Part shown: in pieces, positions 53,974-63,549 of the stretch
How the letters are laid out: each line of letters begins with the position of its first letter
Position numbering within the stretch: position 1 is the stretch's first letter
Assembly (NCBI GenBank): GCA_039030335.1
Contig: JBCCEJ010000018.1
Coordinates: 10,135-74,134 of the forward strand
Length of the DNA stretch: 64,000 bases
Direction of reading: 5' to 3'
From: JBCCEJ01 sp039030335
Lineage (GTDB): Bacteria > Pseudomonadota > Gammaproteobacteria > HK1
The notes under the pieces: generated by a model
The model's input: only the letters and a program-made list of their open reading frames with translations
Databases searched by the model: none
What the model was told of the DNA's origin: nothing
Made by a program: the position numbers and the translations under genes

Positions 53974-55034
53974 TGACATCTCAACCGGTTGAAAGCACTG
54001 ATGGGGCGGTCGAAGCGCAAGCTCATCTGCACCATGCGTATTTGCTCGGTCTGCAGTTGATGGTGGCGAGAGACCATGCGAACGACGTCGTCGAAGACTG
54101 GATCTTCCGCCTGTTTCGCCGCCAACACGAAGAGAAATTTCTGTCGAGCTTCAGCAAGCTCGGTCTGGAAGGACTGCCCGATGCCGTCGCCTGTGCCCGC
54201 TATCACGTGTTGTCCAACAGCATTGGCGGCGTTGGCGTCGAGTATCTGGCCGAGTCGGATACCAAGGCCTGGGTGCGGTTTCGCTATCCGCGTTGGATGT
54301 TTGCCGGTGCGGCCATCTGTGGCGTTCCGGTGGGCGCGAGCCGGGGTTTTCTACGCGGCTGGTATGCGCAAAACGGCGTGACGCTCGGCAATCCGCGCCT
54401 CGGGTTCGTGTGCGTCTCTGAAGACATGACCGGCGAGTTCGGCTTCTGCGGGTATTTTCGGGAATACCCCGAAGCGCTGTCGGACGACCAGCGTTTGCAA
54501 TTCGCACGAGAGGAGCTTCCGCCTGCTTTTGACGCCGACGCGCAGCCGCGCCCGCCGACTGCCGAGTGGAGTCCGGAAAGGCTCGAGAAGGCGTATCGGA
54601 ACTACGCTGTCGAGTACATTCGCAACGGATTGCAAGCACTCGCTCAGGTGCTGGGCGCTGACGTCGCGCGCGATATCGGCAAACGCGCCGGGAGGCTTAT
54701 CGGACTCCAGTATTATCCGGACCTGGCCAGGCGGGTCGGCGCGCATGACGGCGACGCGGCTGACGCTGCGCATTTTCTCGCCGCGATGTTCGCCGGCCTG
54801 GGTGACGAGACGACCGTACTGCACTCTGACGCGCGCGACGCCGAGCTCGAACAACGTGGCCTGCGTGTATTGCGCGGTCTTGATGACGCGTCTCAATCGC
54901 TATTGTTCGAATGCTGGGCCGAGCTTTGGGTTGGCGCGATTCGCTCGCACCGTGAACTGCTGGACGTGGTCTGGGAGCGCGTAGACGGCGCTACCGTGCG
55001 CTGGCGCATTACCGCCCGCCGGAGCTTGGCGTGA
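53973..55034 (+). CDS. Unknown protein translationally coupled to the GrdB-like selenoprotein
   Basis: 353 residues, soluble, no signal peptide. No family recognised. It has HLHHAYLLGLQLMVARDH near the N-terminus, an aromatic/charged middle (WVRFRYPRW, then GAAICGVPVGASRG) and LGFVCVSEDM followed by GEFGFCGYF, so several cysteines occur, but not as a CxxC. The start ATG overlaps the upstream stop by one base (TGATG), and AGG lies about 9 bases upstream. Co-translation with the selenoprotein argues for a shared complex or pathway. It may be a substrate-binding partner; I cannot say more. Confidence 0.75.
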   Translation: MTSQPVESTDGAVEAQAHLHHAYLLGLQLMVARDHANDVVEDWIFRLFRRQHEEKFLSSFSKLGLEGLPDAVACARYHVLSNSIGGVGVEYLAESDTKAWVRFRYPRWMFAGAAICGVPVGASRGFLRGWYAQNGVTLGNPRLGFVCVSEDMTGEFGFCGYFREYPEALSDDQRLQFAREELPPAFDADAQPRPPTAEWSPERLEKAYRNYAVEYIRNGLQALAQVLGADVARDIGKRAGRLIGLQYYPDLARRVGAHDGDAADAAHFLAAMFAGLGDETTVLHSDARDAELEQRGLRVLRGLDDASQSLLFECWAELWVGAIRSHRELLDVVWERVDGATVRWRITARRSLA

Positions 55035-55070
55035 CCGGCCCCGGCGGCCTTTGGGAAACTGGAAATCTAG

Positions 55071-56225
55071 ATGCCTGACACGACGCGCAGACTGTCTTTT
55101 GGTGCTTTCATGGGGCCATTCCATCCGGTCGGCGAGAATCCGACGCTGGCCCTCGAACGCGATCTCGAATTGATCGAATGGCTGGACAAGCTGGGCTACG
55201 ACGAAGCCTGGGTGGGTGAGCACCACAGTGCCGGCTGGGAAACCATCGCAGCGCCGGAAGTGTTCCTCGCGATGGTAGCGGAACGCACGCGTCACATCCG
55301 GCTCGGCACGGGCGTGGTCTCGTTGCCGTATCACCACCCGTTCATGGTGGCGAGCCGGATGGTGCTGCTGGATCACCTGACCCGCGGGCGCGTCATGCTC
55401 GGCGTAGGGCCGGGCGCCTTGCCGTCCGATGCCGCCATGCTCGGTATTGACCCGAAAGTTTCTCGGGCCCGCATGGACGAATCGCTGGGCGTCATCATGC
55501 GTTTGCTGACCGAAGTCGATCCGATCACGGTGAAGACCGACTGGTTTGAACTCAATGACGCCCGTTTGCAACTCCGGCCTTACTCGCGTCCCCACATGCC
55601 CGTTGCCGTGACCGCGGTGGGTTCGCCAGCTGGCATGCAGGCGGCTGGCAAGTATGGTACCGGCGTTTTGAGCTTCGGCTTGCCGCGCGCATCTCGCGAG
55701 TTCTGGCAGATCGCCGAGGACTTTGCTGAGCGTAATGGTAAAGCGGTCAGCCGCGAAGAATGGCGCCTGGTCATCCCAGTGCATCTCGCCGACACGCGAG
55801 CACAAGCATGGGCGCAGGCTGAACAGGGCGCGATCGAATTTCAGGCCGGTTACCGTGAAGAGACGCTCGGCCTGCCGCGAGGCTTCGAGGGTTCGCGGGC
55901 GCGCGTCGCTCGCGAAATGGTTGCGCGGGGGAACTGGTGTATCGGCACTCCAGATGACCTGATTCAACTCATTCACGACTTGCAGGAGCGAAGCGGCGGG
56001 TTCGGCGGTTTCATGGTGCAGCCGGTCGACTGGGCAACGCGCGAGGAGACGCTCAAGAGCTACGAGTTGCTGGCGCGCTACGTCATGCCGGTATTCCAGG
56101 GCAGTCTCGTGGGGCTCGAAGCCTCGCGCGCCGACGTCGCCCGCCAGTCCGGCGAGCATCAGCGCCAGCGTGATGCCGCTGCCGCCCGGGCGGAGCAGGA
56201 CTACCAGGCTGTGCGCAAGGCCTGA
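55071..56225 (+). CDS. LLM-class flavin-dependent oxidoreductase/monooxygenase
   Basis: 384 residues of the luciferase-like superfamily: FGAFMGPFHPVGENP, YDEAWVGEHHSAGWETIAAPEVFLA (short blocks such as WVGEHHS), IRLGTGVVSLPYHHPFMVA and GRVMLGVGPGALPSDAAMLG are typical of FMNH2-dependent monooxygenases. It lies 36 bases after the unknown gene and 10 bases before the amidohydrolase gene, so it belongs to the selenoprotein operon. It would need a flavin reductase, not seen nearby. Confidence 0.88.
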   Translation: MPDTTRRLSFGAFMGPFHPVGENPTLALERDLELIEWLDKLGYDEAWVGEHHSAGWETIAAPEVFLAMVAERTRHIRLGTGVVSLPYHHPFMVASRMVLLDHLTRGRVMLGVGPGALPSDAAMLGIDPKVSRARMDESLGVIMRLLTEVDPITVKTDWFELNDARLQLRPYSRPHMPVAVTAVGSPAGMQAAGKYGTGVLSFGLPRASREFWQIAEDFAERNGKAVSREEWRLVIPVHLADTRAQAWAQAEQGAIEFQAGYREETLGLPRGFEGSRARVAREMVARGNWCIGTPDDLIQLIHDLQERSGGFGGFMVQPVDWATREETLKSYELLARYVMPVFQGSLVGLEASRADVARQSGEHQRQRDAAAARAEQDYQAVRKA

Positions 56226-56235
56226 GCCGGTCCAC

Positions 56236-57702
56236 ATGCACGACGCAACCACGGTATTCCGCAACGCTGACTGGGTGGTCGGTTTTGACCGGGTGCGACA
56301 CGAGCACGTCTATCGCCGCAATGTCGATGTCGCGATGCGCGGCGGCATCATCGCGCACGTTGGCGCCGGTTACGACGGCCGGGCCGATCACGAGGTGGAC
56401 GCCAGCGAACGCCTCATCATGCCGGGTCTGGTCAACGTGCACACGCACCCGAACTCCGAGCCGCTTCGCAAGGGCATTACCGATGAGACCCGGAGCCCGG
56501 GTTTTCATCACTCGTCGCTCTACGAATTTCTGACCGTATTCGACAACGACGACGCCGGCCGCGCGGCCAGCCTGAAAGTCGCGCTCGCGGAACTGCTGCT
56601 GAGCGGCTGCACGACCGTTGTCGACCTGTCATCGCCCTATGACGGTTGGCTCGATATCCTCGGCGAAAGCGGCATCCGCGCTGTCGCCGCACCGGGCTTC
56701 CGGGATGCCAGGTGGTACACCGACAACGGCCACGCGCTCGACTACGACTGGGACGTGCCTGCCGGTGACCGGGCCATGGCGCGCGCCATCGCGATCATGG
56801 ATCTCGCCAACCAGCATCCGAGCGGGCGTTTGAGCGCGATGGTGTATCCGGCCCAGATCGACACTTGCGAACCCGCCCGGCTTCGCGATGCCTACGACCT
56901 CGCGTGCGAGCGCAATGTCCCTTGGCAGACGCACGTGTCGCAAAGCGTGCACGAGTTTCACGAAATGTACCGACGACACGGTCGCACGCCTATCCAGTAT
57001 CTTGATGATCTGGGCGTGCTGGGCGAACGCAGCATTCTCGGGCATGCGATATTCGCGGATCACCATCCCTGGCTGCACTGGACCTCGCGAGACGACCTGC
57101 CGCTGCTGGCCGAACGCGGGGCCACGGTTGCGCACTGTCCAACGGTGTTCGCCCGGCGCGGTATTGCGCTACACACTTTTGGCCGCTACCTGCGACATGG
57201 CATCAACATGGGGATCGGCACGGATACCTATCCCCACAACTTTCTCGAAGAAATGCGCAGCGTCGGTTACTACGCGCGCATCATCGGTGAGACGGTGGCC
57301 GATCTGGAGACGCGCGATGTGTTCAACGCGGCCACACTCGGCGGCGCGCGCGCGCTCGGACGGGCCGACCTCGGGCGCGTCGAAGCCGGTGCGCGGGCGG
57401 ACCTCGTGCTCGTCGATACGCGCGACCCGTCGATGATGCCGCTGCGTGAACCGCTTCGAAGCCTGCTGTTCGTGGCCGCCGAACGGCCGATTCGCGCGGT
57501 TTACGTCGACGGCGAGAAAGTGGTCGAAGATGGACGTTGCCTCACCATCGATCTCGCTGCCGAGAGCGAGTTACTCGAACAGGCGCAGCGCCGCTCGCTC
57601 GCGCGTACCGGCAGTCTCGACTGGGCAGGGCGCAGTGCCGACGAATTGGCCCCCATGGTGTTTGCGACAGCGCCGACGGGGCGTGCTCCGGCGAGCCGGT
57701 GA
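56236..57702 (+). CDS. Metal-dependent amidohydrolase (TRZ/ATZ-like)
   Basis: 488 residues. The metal site is readable: HTH in VNVHTHPNSE, His in QTHVSQS, His in ILGHAIF and Asp in GTDTYPHN. The C-terminal composite beta part has ADLVLVDTRDPSMM and VYVDGEKVVEDG. The family deaminates or hydrolyses C-N bonds in heterocycles, imidazolones and similar. The ATG at 56236 starts the fold. It ends the GrdB-like operon at a hairpin (57700). Together with the flavin monooxygenase this suggests an N- or S-heterocyclic substrate, an inference. Confidence 0.9.
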   Translation: MHDATTVFRNADWVVGFDRVRHEHVYRRNVDVAMRGGIIAHVGAGYDGRADHEVDASERLIMPGLVNVHTHPNSEPLRKGITDETRSPGFHHSSLYEFLTVFDNDDAGRAASLKVALAELLLSGCTTVVDLSSPYDGWLDILGESGIRAVAAPGFRDARWYTDNGHALDYDWDVPAGDRAMARAIAIMDLANQHPSGRLSAMVYPAQIDTCEPARLRDAYDLACERNVPWQTHVSQSVHEFHEMYRRHGRTPIQYLDDLGVLGERSILGHAIFADHHPWLHWTSRDDLPLLAERGATVAHCPTVFARRGIALHTFGRYLRHGINMGIGTDTYPHNFLEEMRSVGYYARIIGETVADLETRDVFNAATLGGARALGRADLGRVEAGARADLVLVDTRDPSMMPLREPLRSLLFVAAERPIRAVYVDGEKVVEDGRCLTIDLAAESELLEQAQRRSLARTGSLDWAGRSADELAPMVFATAPTGRAPASR

Positions 57703-57729
57703 TCGCCCCACGCGCGTTGATGGCGATCA
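57700..57729 (+). terminator. Candidate terminator hairpin after the amidohydrolase gene
   Basis: TGATCGCC (including the stop codon) and GGCGATCA form an 8-bp stem around a 14-base loop. There is no U-tract, so it is a candidate only; the position at the end of the operon fits. Confidence 0.35.
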
Positions 57730-57901
57730 ATCCAGTCTACGCAGATGCCCGGCATGCTCCGCCGCAGATGGGAAGTCTCAGGTCGACTTCGGCATGAGGT
57801 CGTAATAACGCGTCTCGACTGGTGTTCGCTCGACCCGGCGCCCGGTCATCAGGGGAGTCTTGGAGACGGTGGCGGAAGGAACTGTTGAAGGAGTGTTGTA
57901 G

Positions 57902-59518
57902 ATGAGCGCGCGGGCCCATCACGAAGTCATCGTCCTCGGCGCCGGAGTCTCCGGCATCTATCAGATCAAGCTCCTGACGGACCTCGGGCTCGATGCGATC
58001 GTGCTCGAGGGAGAGGAAGATCTCGGTGGCACGTGGTATCGCAACCGCTACCCCGGAGCGCGTTTCGATTCCGAGAGCTACACCTACGGCTACTCGTTTT
58101 CCCAGGAACTGCTGGATGAGTGGCACTGGCGGGAGCGCTTCTCGGGCCAACCGGAGAACTTGCGGTATCTCAACTTCGTGGTCGATAAGTTCGGTCTTCG
58201 CCAGTACATGCGTTTCGGGGCCTGGATAGAGCGGATGGAATGGGACGACGATGCGTGTCGCTGGACGTTGACGCTGGCAGATGGCGACACCTTCACGGCA
58301 CGGTTTGTCGTTACGAGCCTCGGCCCACTGTCTGTTCCCACGCTGCCTGATTACCCTGGAATGGGAGACTTCAAAGGCGAGTCTTTCCATACGTTTAACT
58401 GGCCGAAAGACTCGCCCTCGCTCGAAGGACGGCGCGTTGGCGTTATCGGTACCGGGGCGACCGGCATTCAGGTGATTGCCGAGATCGCTGACAAGGTCGG
58501 TCATCTGAAGGTTTTCCAGCGCCGTCCGAACTGGAGCACGCCGCTCAACAATGCCCCGATCTCGCCGGCGCAAATGAGGAGAATCCGCGCCCGTTACGAC
58601 GAGATATTCACCAACTGCGCGGAATCTCCAGGTGGATTCGAACACGTGCCGCGATGGGGTTTCTGGGACAGCAGCGCCGAGCAACGCCGGGCCATTTGGG
58701 ATGATCTTTACACGCGTTCCGGCTTCGCCATTCTGGCGGGCAACTTCGGAGAGATATTCTTCGATGAAGCCGCCAACAGGGAAATTTCCGACTACATCGC
58801 CGATAGAATTCGCGCGCGCGTCGACGATCCGGCAACGGCCGAGAAACTCATTCCGAAAGACCATGGTTTCGGGCTGCAGCGACTACCACTGGAGACGAAC
58901 TATTTCGAAGCGTACAACCGGCCGAATGTCGAACTGGTATCCCTGGCCGAGACTCCCATAGAGCGCATAACCCACGAGGGCATCAAAACGACTGCCGCGC
59001 ATCACGAACTGGACATCATTGTGTATGCGACCGGATTCGACGCCATCACCGGTGCGTACGACCAGATCGACATCCGGGGTGTCGGTGGTCGGACGCTTGC
59101 GGGTTGCTGGAAAGATGGACCGCGCACATACGTCGGAGTCCTCACGCACGGCTTTCCCAACATGCTCATGATCGCGGGGCCTCAGAGCGTTTCCGGGTCG
59201 ACCAACTTCCCGCGGGCGATCGAGACGGGTGTTGAGTGGGTGACGGGGCTCCTGTGTCATGCCAGGGCCGGGGGCTACCGGCGCATCGAGGCGCAGGCGC
59301 ACGCCGAGGCATCCTGGCAAGAGGAGGTGCGTCGTGCTTACGCCCGGTTGTTGCTACGCAACAGCAAGGGCTGGTTCACGGGTTACAACTCGAACGTCGC
59401 GGGCCATGAAGAAGGGACCGTGCGCCATCAGGCATATTTTGGCGGCGCGCCGCGTTACACGCAGAAGGTCCGGGAGATCGCGGAACACGGCTACCCGGGC
59501 CTTTCCTTCGGCGCTTGA
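57902..59518 (+). CDS. Baeyer-Villiger-type flavin monooxygenase
   Basis: 538 residues with two dinucleotide folds: GAGVSG (about 13-18) for FAD and VGVIGTGATGIQ for NADPH. The Baeyer-Villiger fingerprint F-x-G-x3-H-T-x2-W is read as FKGESFHTFNWP (about 157-168). The rest matches cyclohexanone monooxygenase-like enzymes: GGTWYRNRYPGARFD and ATGFDAITGAYD. It inserts oxygen next to a ketone carbonyl to form an ester or lactone. AAGGAG lies about 8 bases before the ATG. The ring-opening hydrolase could be the alpha/beta hydrolase at 59837, 318 bases on. Confidence 0.93.
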   Translation: MSARAHHEVIVLGAGVSGIYQIKLLTDLGLDAIVLEGEEDLGGTWYRNRYPGARFDSESYTYGYSFSQELLDEWHWRERFSGQPENLRYLNFVVDKFGLRQYMRFGAWIERMEWDDDACRWTLTLADGDTFTARFVVTSLGPLSVPTLPDYPGMGDFKGESFHTFNWPKDSPSLEGRRVGVIGTGATGIQVIAEIADKVGHLKVFQRRPNWSTPLNNAPISPAQMRRIRARYDEIFTNCAESPGGFEHVPRWGFWDSSAEQRRAIWDDLYTRSGFAILAGNFGEIFFDEAANREISDYIADRIRARVDDPATAEKLIPKDHGFGLQRLPLETNYFEAYNRPNVELVSLAETPIERITHEGIKTTAAHHELDIIVYATGFDAITGAYDQIDIRGVGGRTLAGCWKDGPRTYVGVLTHGFPNMLMIAGPQSVSGSTNFPRAIETGVEWVTGLLCHARAGGYRRIEAQAHAEASWQEEVRRAYARLLLRNSKGWFTGYNSNVAGHEEGTVRHQAYFGGAPRYTQKVREIAEHGYPGLSFGA

Positions 59519-59836
59519 TAGCTGGTCACAACGGCGGCTCGTGGGGGCACGCGCGCCCCGCTTCATGCGAAGCAACAATCCAGTTCTCGTTGAAATGTGT
59601 TCGGTGCGACGCCGGGACAGCGCGCGGCGGATTTCCTGCCGTCTTGAGAACCTCGATACCCGGCACACGGCGGCGTAAGCATGTTCAAGGTAGCGCGTCG
59701 CCGACGACTGGTTCGTGCGCATACTGCGCGACGCCGACGAATTGGCCGTGGCGTTGCGGGCGTCCCTGCATTAACTTGAGAACAACGATATTGCCTGTGG
59801 AGCGCAGGCCTTTACCCACACTTCGGAGCAACCTTC
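59519..59836. other. Intergenic region between the monooxygenase and hydrolase genes
   Basis: 318 bases without a supported gene. A GGGGC/GCCCC arm pair at 59544-59559 could end the monooxygenase transcript. The right end carries GGAG 8 bases before the hydrolase ATG. Open frames here are arginine-rich noise. Confidence 0.5.
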
Positions 59837-60628
59837 ATGGGCACCACCAGCGTCAACGGCATCAACCTGCACCACCAGATCGACGGGCCGGATTCAGGTA
59901 TACCTGTGCTGCTGTCGAACTCGCTCGCTTCCAATCTTTCGATGTGGGATGCCCAGACACATGCCCTGGTCGACGCCGGCTATCGCGTGGTGCGCTACGA
60001 CAGCCGCGGTCACGGGCGGTCAGACGCGCCCGAAGGTCCGTATTCCGTTGAACTGCTCGCTGACGACGCGGCCGCGCTGATCGACGCCCTCGACATCGGG
60101 CCAGTTCATTTCTGCGGTCTGTCGAAGGGCGGCATGGTCGGACAAATGCTGGGTTCGCGGCATCCGTCGAAGATTAGAAGTCTGGCGATCTGCGCGAGCG
60201 CTGCGTACATGGGCCCGGCCGACATCTGGGACGGGCGTATAGCGGCCGTCCGTGACGGTGGCATGGAAGCGGTTGCTGATGCGACGCTGGAGCGCTGGTT
60301 CACGCCTGGCGGCCATCAACGCCTCCCCGGTGAGATAGCGCGCGTGCGCGAGATGATCGTGACGACCCCGCCAATCGGTTTCATCGCCTGCTGTGAAGCG
60401 ATCCGCGACATGGACCAGCGCGAGTCGAATGCGGCCATCCAGACGCCTTGTGCCGTTCTGGTCGGGGCCGACGACCCCAGTACCACGCCTGATCATGCGC
60501 AGATCATTGCGGACTCGATCTCAGGCGCGACGATGACCGTGATTCCGGATTCCGCGCACTTCTTCAACTGCGAGCAGCCGGATGCGTTCAACGCGGCATT
60601 GCTTGCGCATCTGACGGTACTGGGTTGA
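59837..60628 (+). CDS. Alpha/beta hydrolase, 3-oxoadipate enol-lactonase-like
   Basis: 263 residues. Nucleophile elbow GLSKGG (Ser about 96), oxyanion segment VLLSNSLASNLSMWD, YDSRGHGRSDAPEG, then the acid in VLVGADDPSTTP and His in IPDSAHFFNCE. These blocks follow the PcaD/enol-lactonase type that hydrolyses beta-ketoadipate enol-lactone, but simple ester or lactone hydrolysis, including the product of the upstream Baeyer-Villiger enzyme, is equally compatible. GGAG lies about 8 bases before the ATG. Confidence 0.87.
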   Translation: MGTTSVNGINLHHQIDGPDSGIPVLLSNSLASNLSMWDAQTHALVDAGYRVVRYDSRGHGRSDAPEGPYSVELLADDAAALIDALDIGPVHFCGLSKGGMVGQMLGSRHPSKIRSLAICASAAYMGPADIWDGRIAAVRDGGMEAVADATLERWFTPGGHQRLPGEIARVREMIVTTPPIGFIACCEAIRDMDQRESNAAIQTPCAVLVGADDPSTTPDHAQIIADSISGATMTVIPDSAHFFNCEQPDAFNAALLAHLTVLG

Positions 60629-61220
60629 CGTGAATACCAACGGCGGACACGCCATGGCGTGACTGAGTTCTTCGGACTATCGAAACGTGAAAACTGTCCA
60701 GATCGGTCGGTTGGCCGACTTGTCTGACGAAGTCCCCGGGGCGTTGCATTGCCAGTAGCTGAGTCGAGGCGAACTGCATTGTCTTGCCGACGCGAGGCCG
60801 CGATGTTGGCCTTCGTCCACCACGGACAAGGGAACATTCGATCGCGCCGAGTCATCGCGGAACGTGCTTGATGCCCCATCAGTGCCGTTCTGCCACGGCT
60901 TGACTGGATCCGCGACACACACGTCGGGTGTCGCCCGGTCGGAGGTTCTTTCAAGGAGACCGCGCTAGATCGGGATGCGGATCAATGTCACGTCGCCGCA
61001 ACTATCCCGGGCGCTGCTGTTCTTGTACCTTCGCGGTGCCGCAAAACTCGGTACGGAACGGTCCTGGCAACGCCGGCGGGGGCGACGAACCTACTGTCGA
61101 CGTATGGTATCAGCTACAATCGGGGGCCACTCGCGAGCCTGTAACGAAGCTGAATCAGCGCAGTCGGAGTTGCAAGCGCGCGCAAATCCCGATGCCCGTG
61201 CATAGAACCAGGTCGCTCAG
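60629..61220. other. Intergenic region; border between catabolic and glycan genes
   Basis: About 590 bases with no supported gene. A 14-base perfect palindrome CACGCCATGGCGTG (60648-60661) lies 19 bases after the hydrolase stop and could be an operator or a tight 3' hairpin. Open frames on both strands (for example 60677-60922 minus and 60928-61224 plus) have no recognisable sequence. From here rightward base composition becomes less GC-rich. Confidence 0.5.
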
Positions 61221-61559
61221 TTGAAAACCACTACAATCCTGCTCCTGACCCTGAGCGCATTAGGTGCGAGCGTTGGCCAGGTGTTGTTCAAGGTGGGCGC
61301 CACCGGCCGGACGACCCCGCTGGAATTTGTCAATCCATATATCGTAGGCGGCGGCATTCTCTACGCAACAGCTACCTCTGTATGGATCTATGCGCTTGCG
61401 CACGAAAAACTCGTGAACGTCTACGCATTCACCGCGCTGACTTTCGTGTTCGTGTACATCGGCGGAGTCGTGCTTTTGAGGGAGTCGCTGTCTACACCCG
61501 CCGCGTTTGGAGTCGGGCTGGTGCTGGTGGGGCTATATCTGGTTACATCTAACGGTTGA
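61221..61559 (+). CDS. Small four-helix membrane protein, EmrE/ArnE-like (SMR/EamA type)
   Basis: 112 residues with four hydrophobic helices: about 5-20, 37-56, 66-86 and 92-109. The C-terminal half reads VNVYAFTALTFVFVYIGGVVLLRESLS followed by GVGLVLVGLYLV, as in small multidrug-resistance and EamA-like proteins. The next gene is a glycosyltransferase like those that load undecaprenyl phosphate, so a role in flipping a lipid-linked sugar (compare ArnE/ArnF) is more likely than drug efflux. The start is a TTG at 61221. Its stop overlaps an alternative start of the next gene. Confidence 0.8.
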   Translation: MKTTTILLLTLSALGASVGQVLFKVGATGRTTPLEFVNPYIVGGGILYATATSVWIYALAHEKLVNVYAFTALTFVFVYIGGVVLLRESLSTPAAFGVGLVLVGLYLVTSNG

Positions 61560-61582
61560 TCACGCAACTCAGCTGCCCCGCT

Positions 61583-62557
61583 ATGAAACCAACGCTTACT
61601 ATCGTCGTCCCGTGCTACAACGAGGAGGAAGTTCTGCCGGAGACGACGAAACGTCTCGGCGCACTGCTAGAGAAGCTGGTCTCGCAAGAGCTGACCGCGC
61701 CATCCAGTCACGTACTGTATGTGGACGACGGCAGTAAGGATCGAACCTGGGAGCTGATTGCGGCAGAGTCCTCGCACAACGCCCAGATAAGGGGCCTTCG
61801 CCTGTCCCGCAACCGTGGTCATCAGACGGCTCTACTCGCTGGTCTCCAGCAGGCGACGGGCGACATTGTCGTTAGCATCGATGCTGATTTGCAGGATAAC
61901 CCCGACGTGATCATCGACATGGTCGGCCAGTTCCGTGAGGGAAAAGATGTGGTCTACGGCGTGCGGGCTGCGCGTACCTCAGACACATTCTTCAAACGTT
62001 TCACGGCCGAAACCTACTACAAGCTACTGAGCGCGTTGGGAGTTGAGCTGGTTTTCAATCACGCGGACTACCGGCTCCTGAGTCGCCGGGCACTCGATGC
62101 GCTGTTGGCCTATCCAGAGGTTAATTTGTTCATTCGCGGTATCGTTCCAACACTGGGTTTTCCCACCAGCACCGTTGAGTACGACCGAACGGAACGATTC
62201 GCCGGAACTTCGAAGTATCCACTAGGTAAGATGCTGGCCTTAGCCGTAGATGGCGTAACTTCGTTTTCCTCAGTGCCACTGCGCGCTATTTCGCTGGCCG
62301 GTATCGGCATATTCATTGCGAGCTGCTTCTTGGTAGTTTGGGTTTTGTGGGTCCGGCTGGTCGCCGGCAACGCTGTACCCGGGTGGGCCTCCTCGGTGCT
62401 ACCGATGTACCTGCTTGGAGGCGTGCAGCTGTTTTGTATCGGCGTTGTTGGTGAATACGTCGCCAAGACCTATATGGAGACAAAACGCCGACCTCGCTAC
62501 TTTGTTCGCGAGACGGCTGAAATGGCATCCATCCGTGCCGAACTCAAGGACCAGTAG
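61583..62557 (+). CDS. Family 2 glycosyltransferase (polyprenyl-phosphate sugar transferase-like, GtrB/DPM1 type)
   Basis: 324 residues. The GT-A domain starts with LTIVVPCYNEEEVLPET, has DDGSKD, the metal site DADLQDNPDVI, and DYRLLSRRALDALL. Two C-terminal membrane helices follow (about residues 232-260 and 275-300). This is the pattern of enzymes moving glucose or another sugar from a nucleotide sugar to undecaprenyl phosphate. The ATG at 61583 is used; a TTG at 61556 overlapping the upstream stop is the alternative. It acts with the upstream four-helix protein. Confidence 0.88.
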   Translation: MKPTLTIVVPCYNEEEVLPETTKRLGALLEKLVSQELTAPSSHVLYVDDGSKDRTWELIAAESSHNAQIRGLRLSRNRGHQTALLAGLQQATGDIVVSIDADLQDNPDVIIDMVGQFREGKDVVYGVRAARTSDTFFKRFTAETYYKLLSALGVELVFNHADYRLLSRRALDALLAYPEVNLFIRGIVPTLGFPTSTVEYDRTERFAGTSKYPLGKMLALAVDGVTSFSSVPLRAISLAGIGIFIASCFLVVWVLWVRLVAGNAVPGWASSVLPMYLLGGVQLFCIGVVGEYVAKTYMETKRRPRYFVRETAEMASIRAELKDQ

Positions 62558-62786
62558 GTCACAGGACCGCCGCCGACACCGAAGTTGCGCTTCTCACCTG
62601 ATGTTCTCACCAGGCCGGGGTTGGAACTGCGTTGGTAGGCAAAAGCGGGCCAACGACAGCACGGCTGCTCGGGCCAGTGCTGAATGGGCGGTGGCGGGCT
62701 TACGAGCTCTGCGTGAGGAATAGCACCCAGACGATCCGTGCTAGAGTGCCGGCTGGTAAAACCCGCGCGCTGACTGCGAGATTGAC

Positions 62787-63536
62787 GTGTCCGAAAACTA
62801 CGATGACGCCTTCTTCGAATACGTAACGGCGACCGCACGGCGGTCTGCGAATCGGTTGCTCCCGAAGGTTCTGAATGAGATCGATATTCGGTCGGTACTG
62901 GACGTCGGTTGTGGCCTGGGCGCGTGGTTGGGTGTGTGGCGCGATCTTGGCGTTCCGGAGGTGACCGGTATCGATGGTGAGCATGTCAATCAGGCCAATC
63001 TCCTCATCGATACAAAGGATTTTCATACTCGGGATTTAAATGAGCCTTTTTCGCTGGGTCGGCAATTCGATCTGGTGCAGACGTTGGAAGTGGGAGAACA
63101 CCTGCACACCGAACATGCGCCGAAATTCGTAGAGTGTCTGGTTGCCCATGGCAGCATCGTGATGTTCTCGGCTGCGCCGCCGGGACAAGGCGGTCACGAA
63201 CACATCAATGAGCAGCACTACGACTTCTGGCGCAAACTATTCTCGGCGCACGACTATCAAGCCTACGACTTTGTGCGGCCCGGCCTGGTAGATGATGAGG
63301 AAATTGATCCGTGGTACCGGTACAACACGTTCCTTTACGCCAATGCGGAAGGCGCCGAACGTATGACCGACGCGATCCGACAAACGCTGGTCCCGCGCGA
63401 GACCATCCTGGCTGACCTGTCTCCGGCGGCTTACAAGCTTCGCAAGCAGGTCATTCGTCTCCTCCCGCCGCCGGTCATGACGAGCCTGGCCCGAATGAAG
63501 GAACGCTACGTCGCACAGCGATTGCGACGCGCGTAG
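62787..63536 (+). CDS. Class I SAM-dependent methyltransferase
   Basis: 249 residues. SAM-binding motif I reads VLDVGCGLGAWL (about 36-47), followed by VTGIDGE, and the motif-IV-like strand LVQTLEVGEHL. The C-terminus is helical with KERYVAQRL. The rest (YDFWRKLFSAHDYQAYDFV) resembles methyltransferases in sugar/O-antigen loci. The start is a GTG at 62787. It is preceded by a 229-base gap without a supported gene and, with its neighbours, is part of a probable cell-surface glycan locus; the acceptor is not readable. Confidence 0.82.
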   Translation: MSENYDDAFFEYVTATARRSANRLLPKVLNEIDIRSVLDVGCGLGAWLGVWRDLGVPEVTGIDGEHVNQANLLIDTKDFHTRDLNEPFSLGRQFDLVQTLEVGEHLHTEHAPKFVECLVAHGSIVMFSAAPPGQGGHEHINEQHYDFWRKLFSAHDYQAYDFVRPGLVDDEEIDPWYRYNTFLYANAEGAERMTDAIRQTLVPRETILADLSPAAYKLRKQVIRLLPPPVMTSLARMKERYVAQRLRRA

Positions 63537-63549
63537 CGGTGAACTAACG

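Noticed and set aside
54900..56264. 454-residue minus-strand open frame
   Set aside because: Antisense to the luciferase-like oxidoreductase; composition is that of a GC-rich shadow frame.
60686..60757. Small 23-codon frame starting VKTVQIG
   Set aside because: Too short, no ribosome site, no neighbour to make it a toxin-antitoxin unit.
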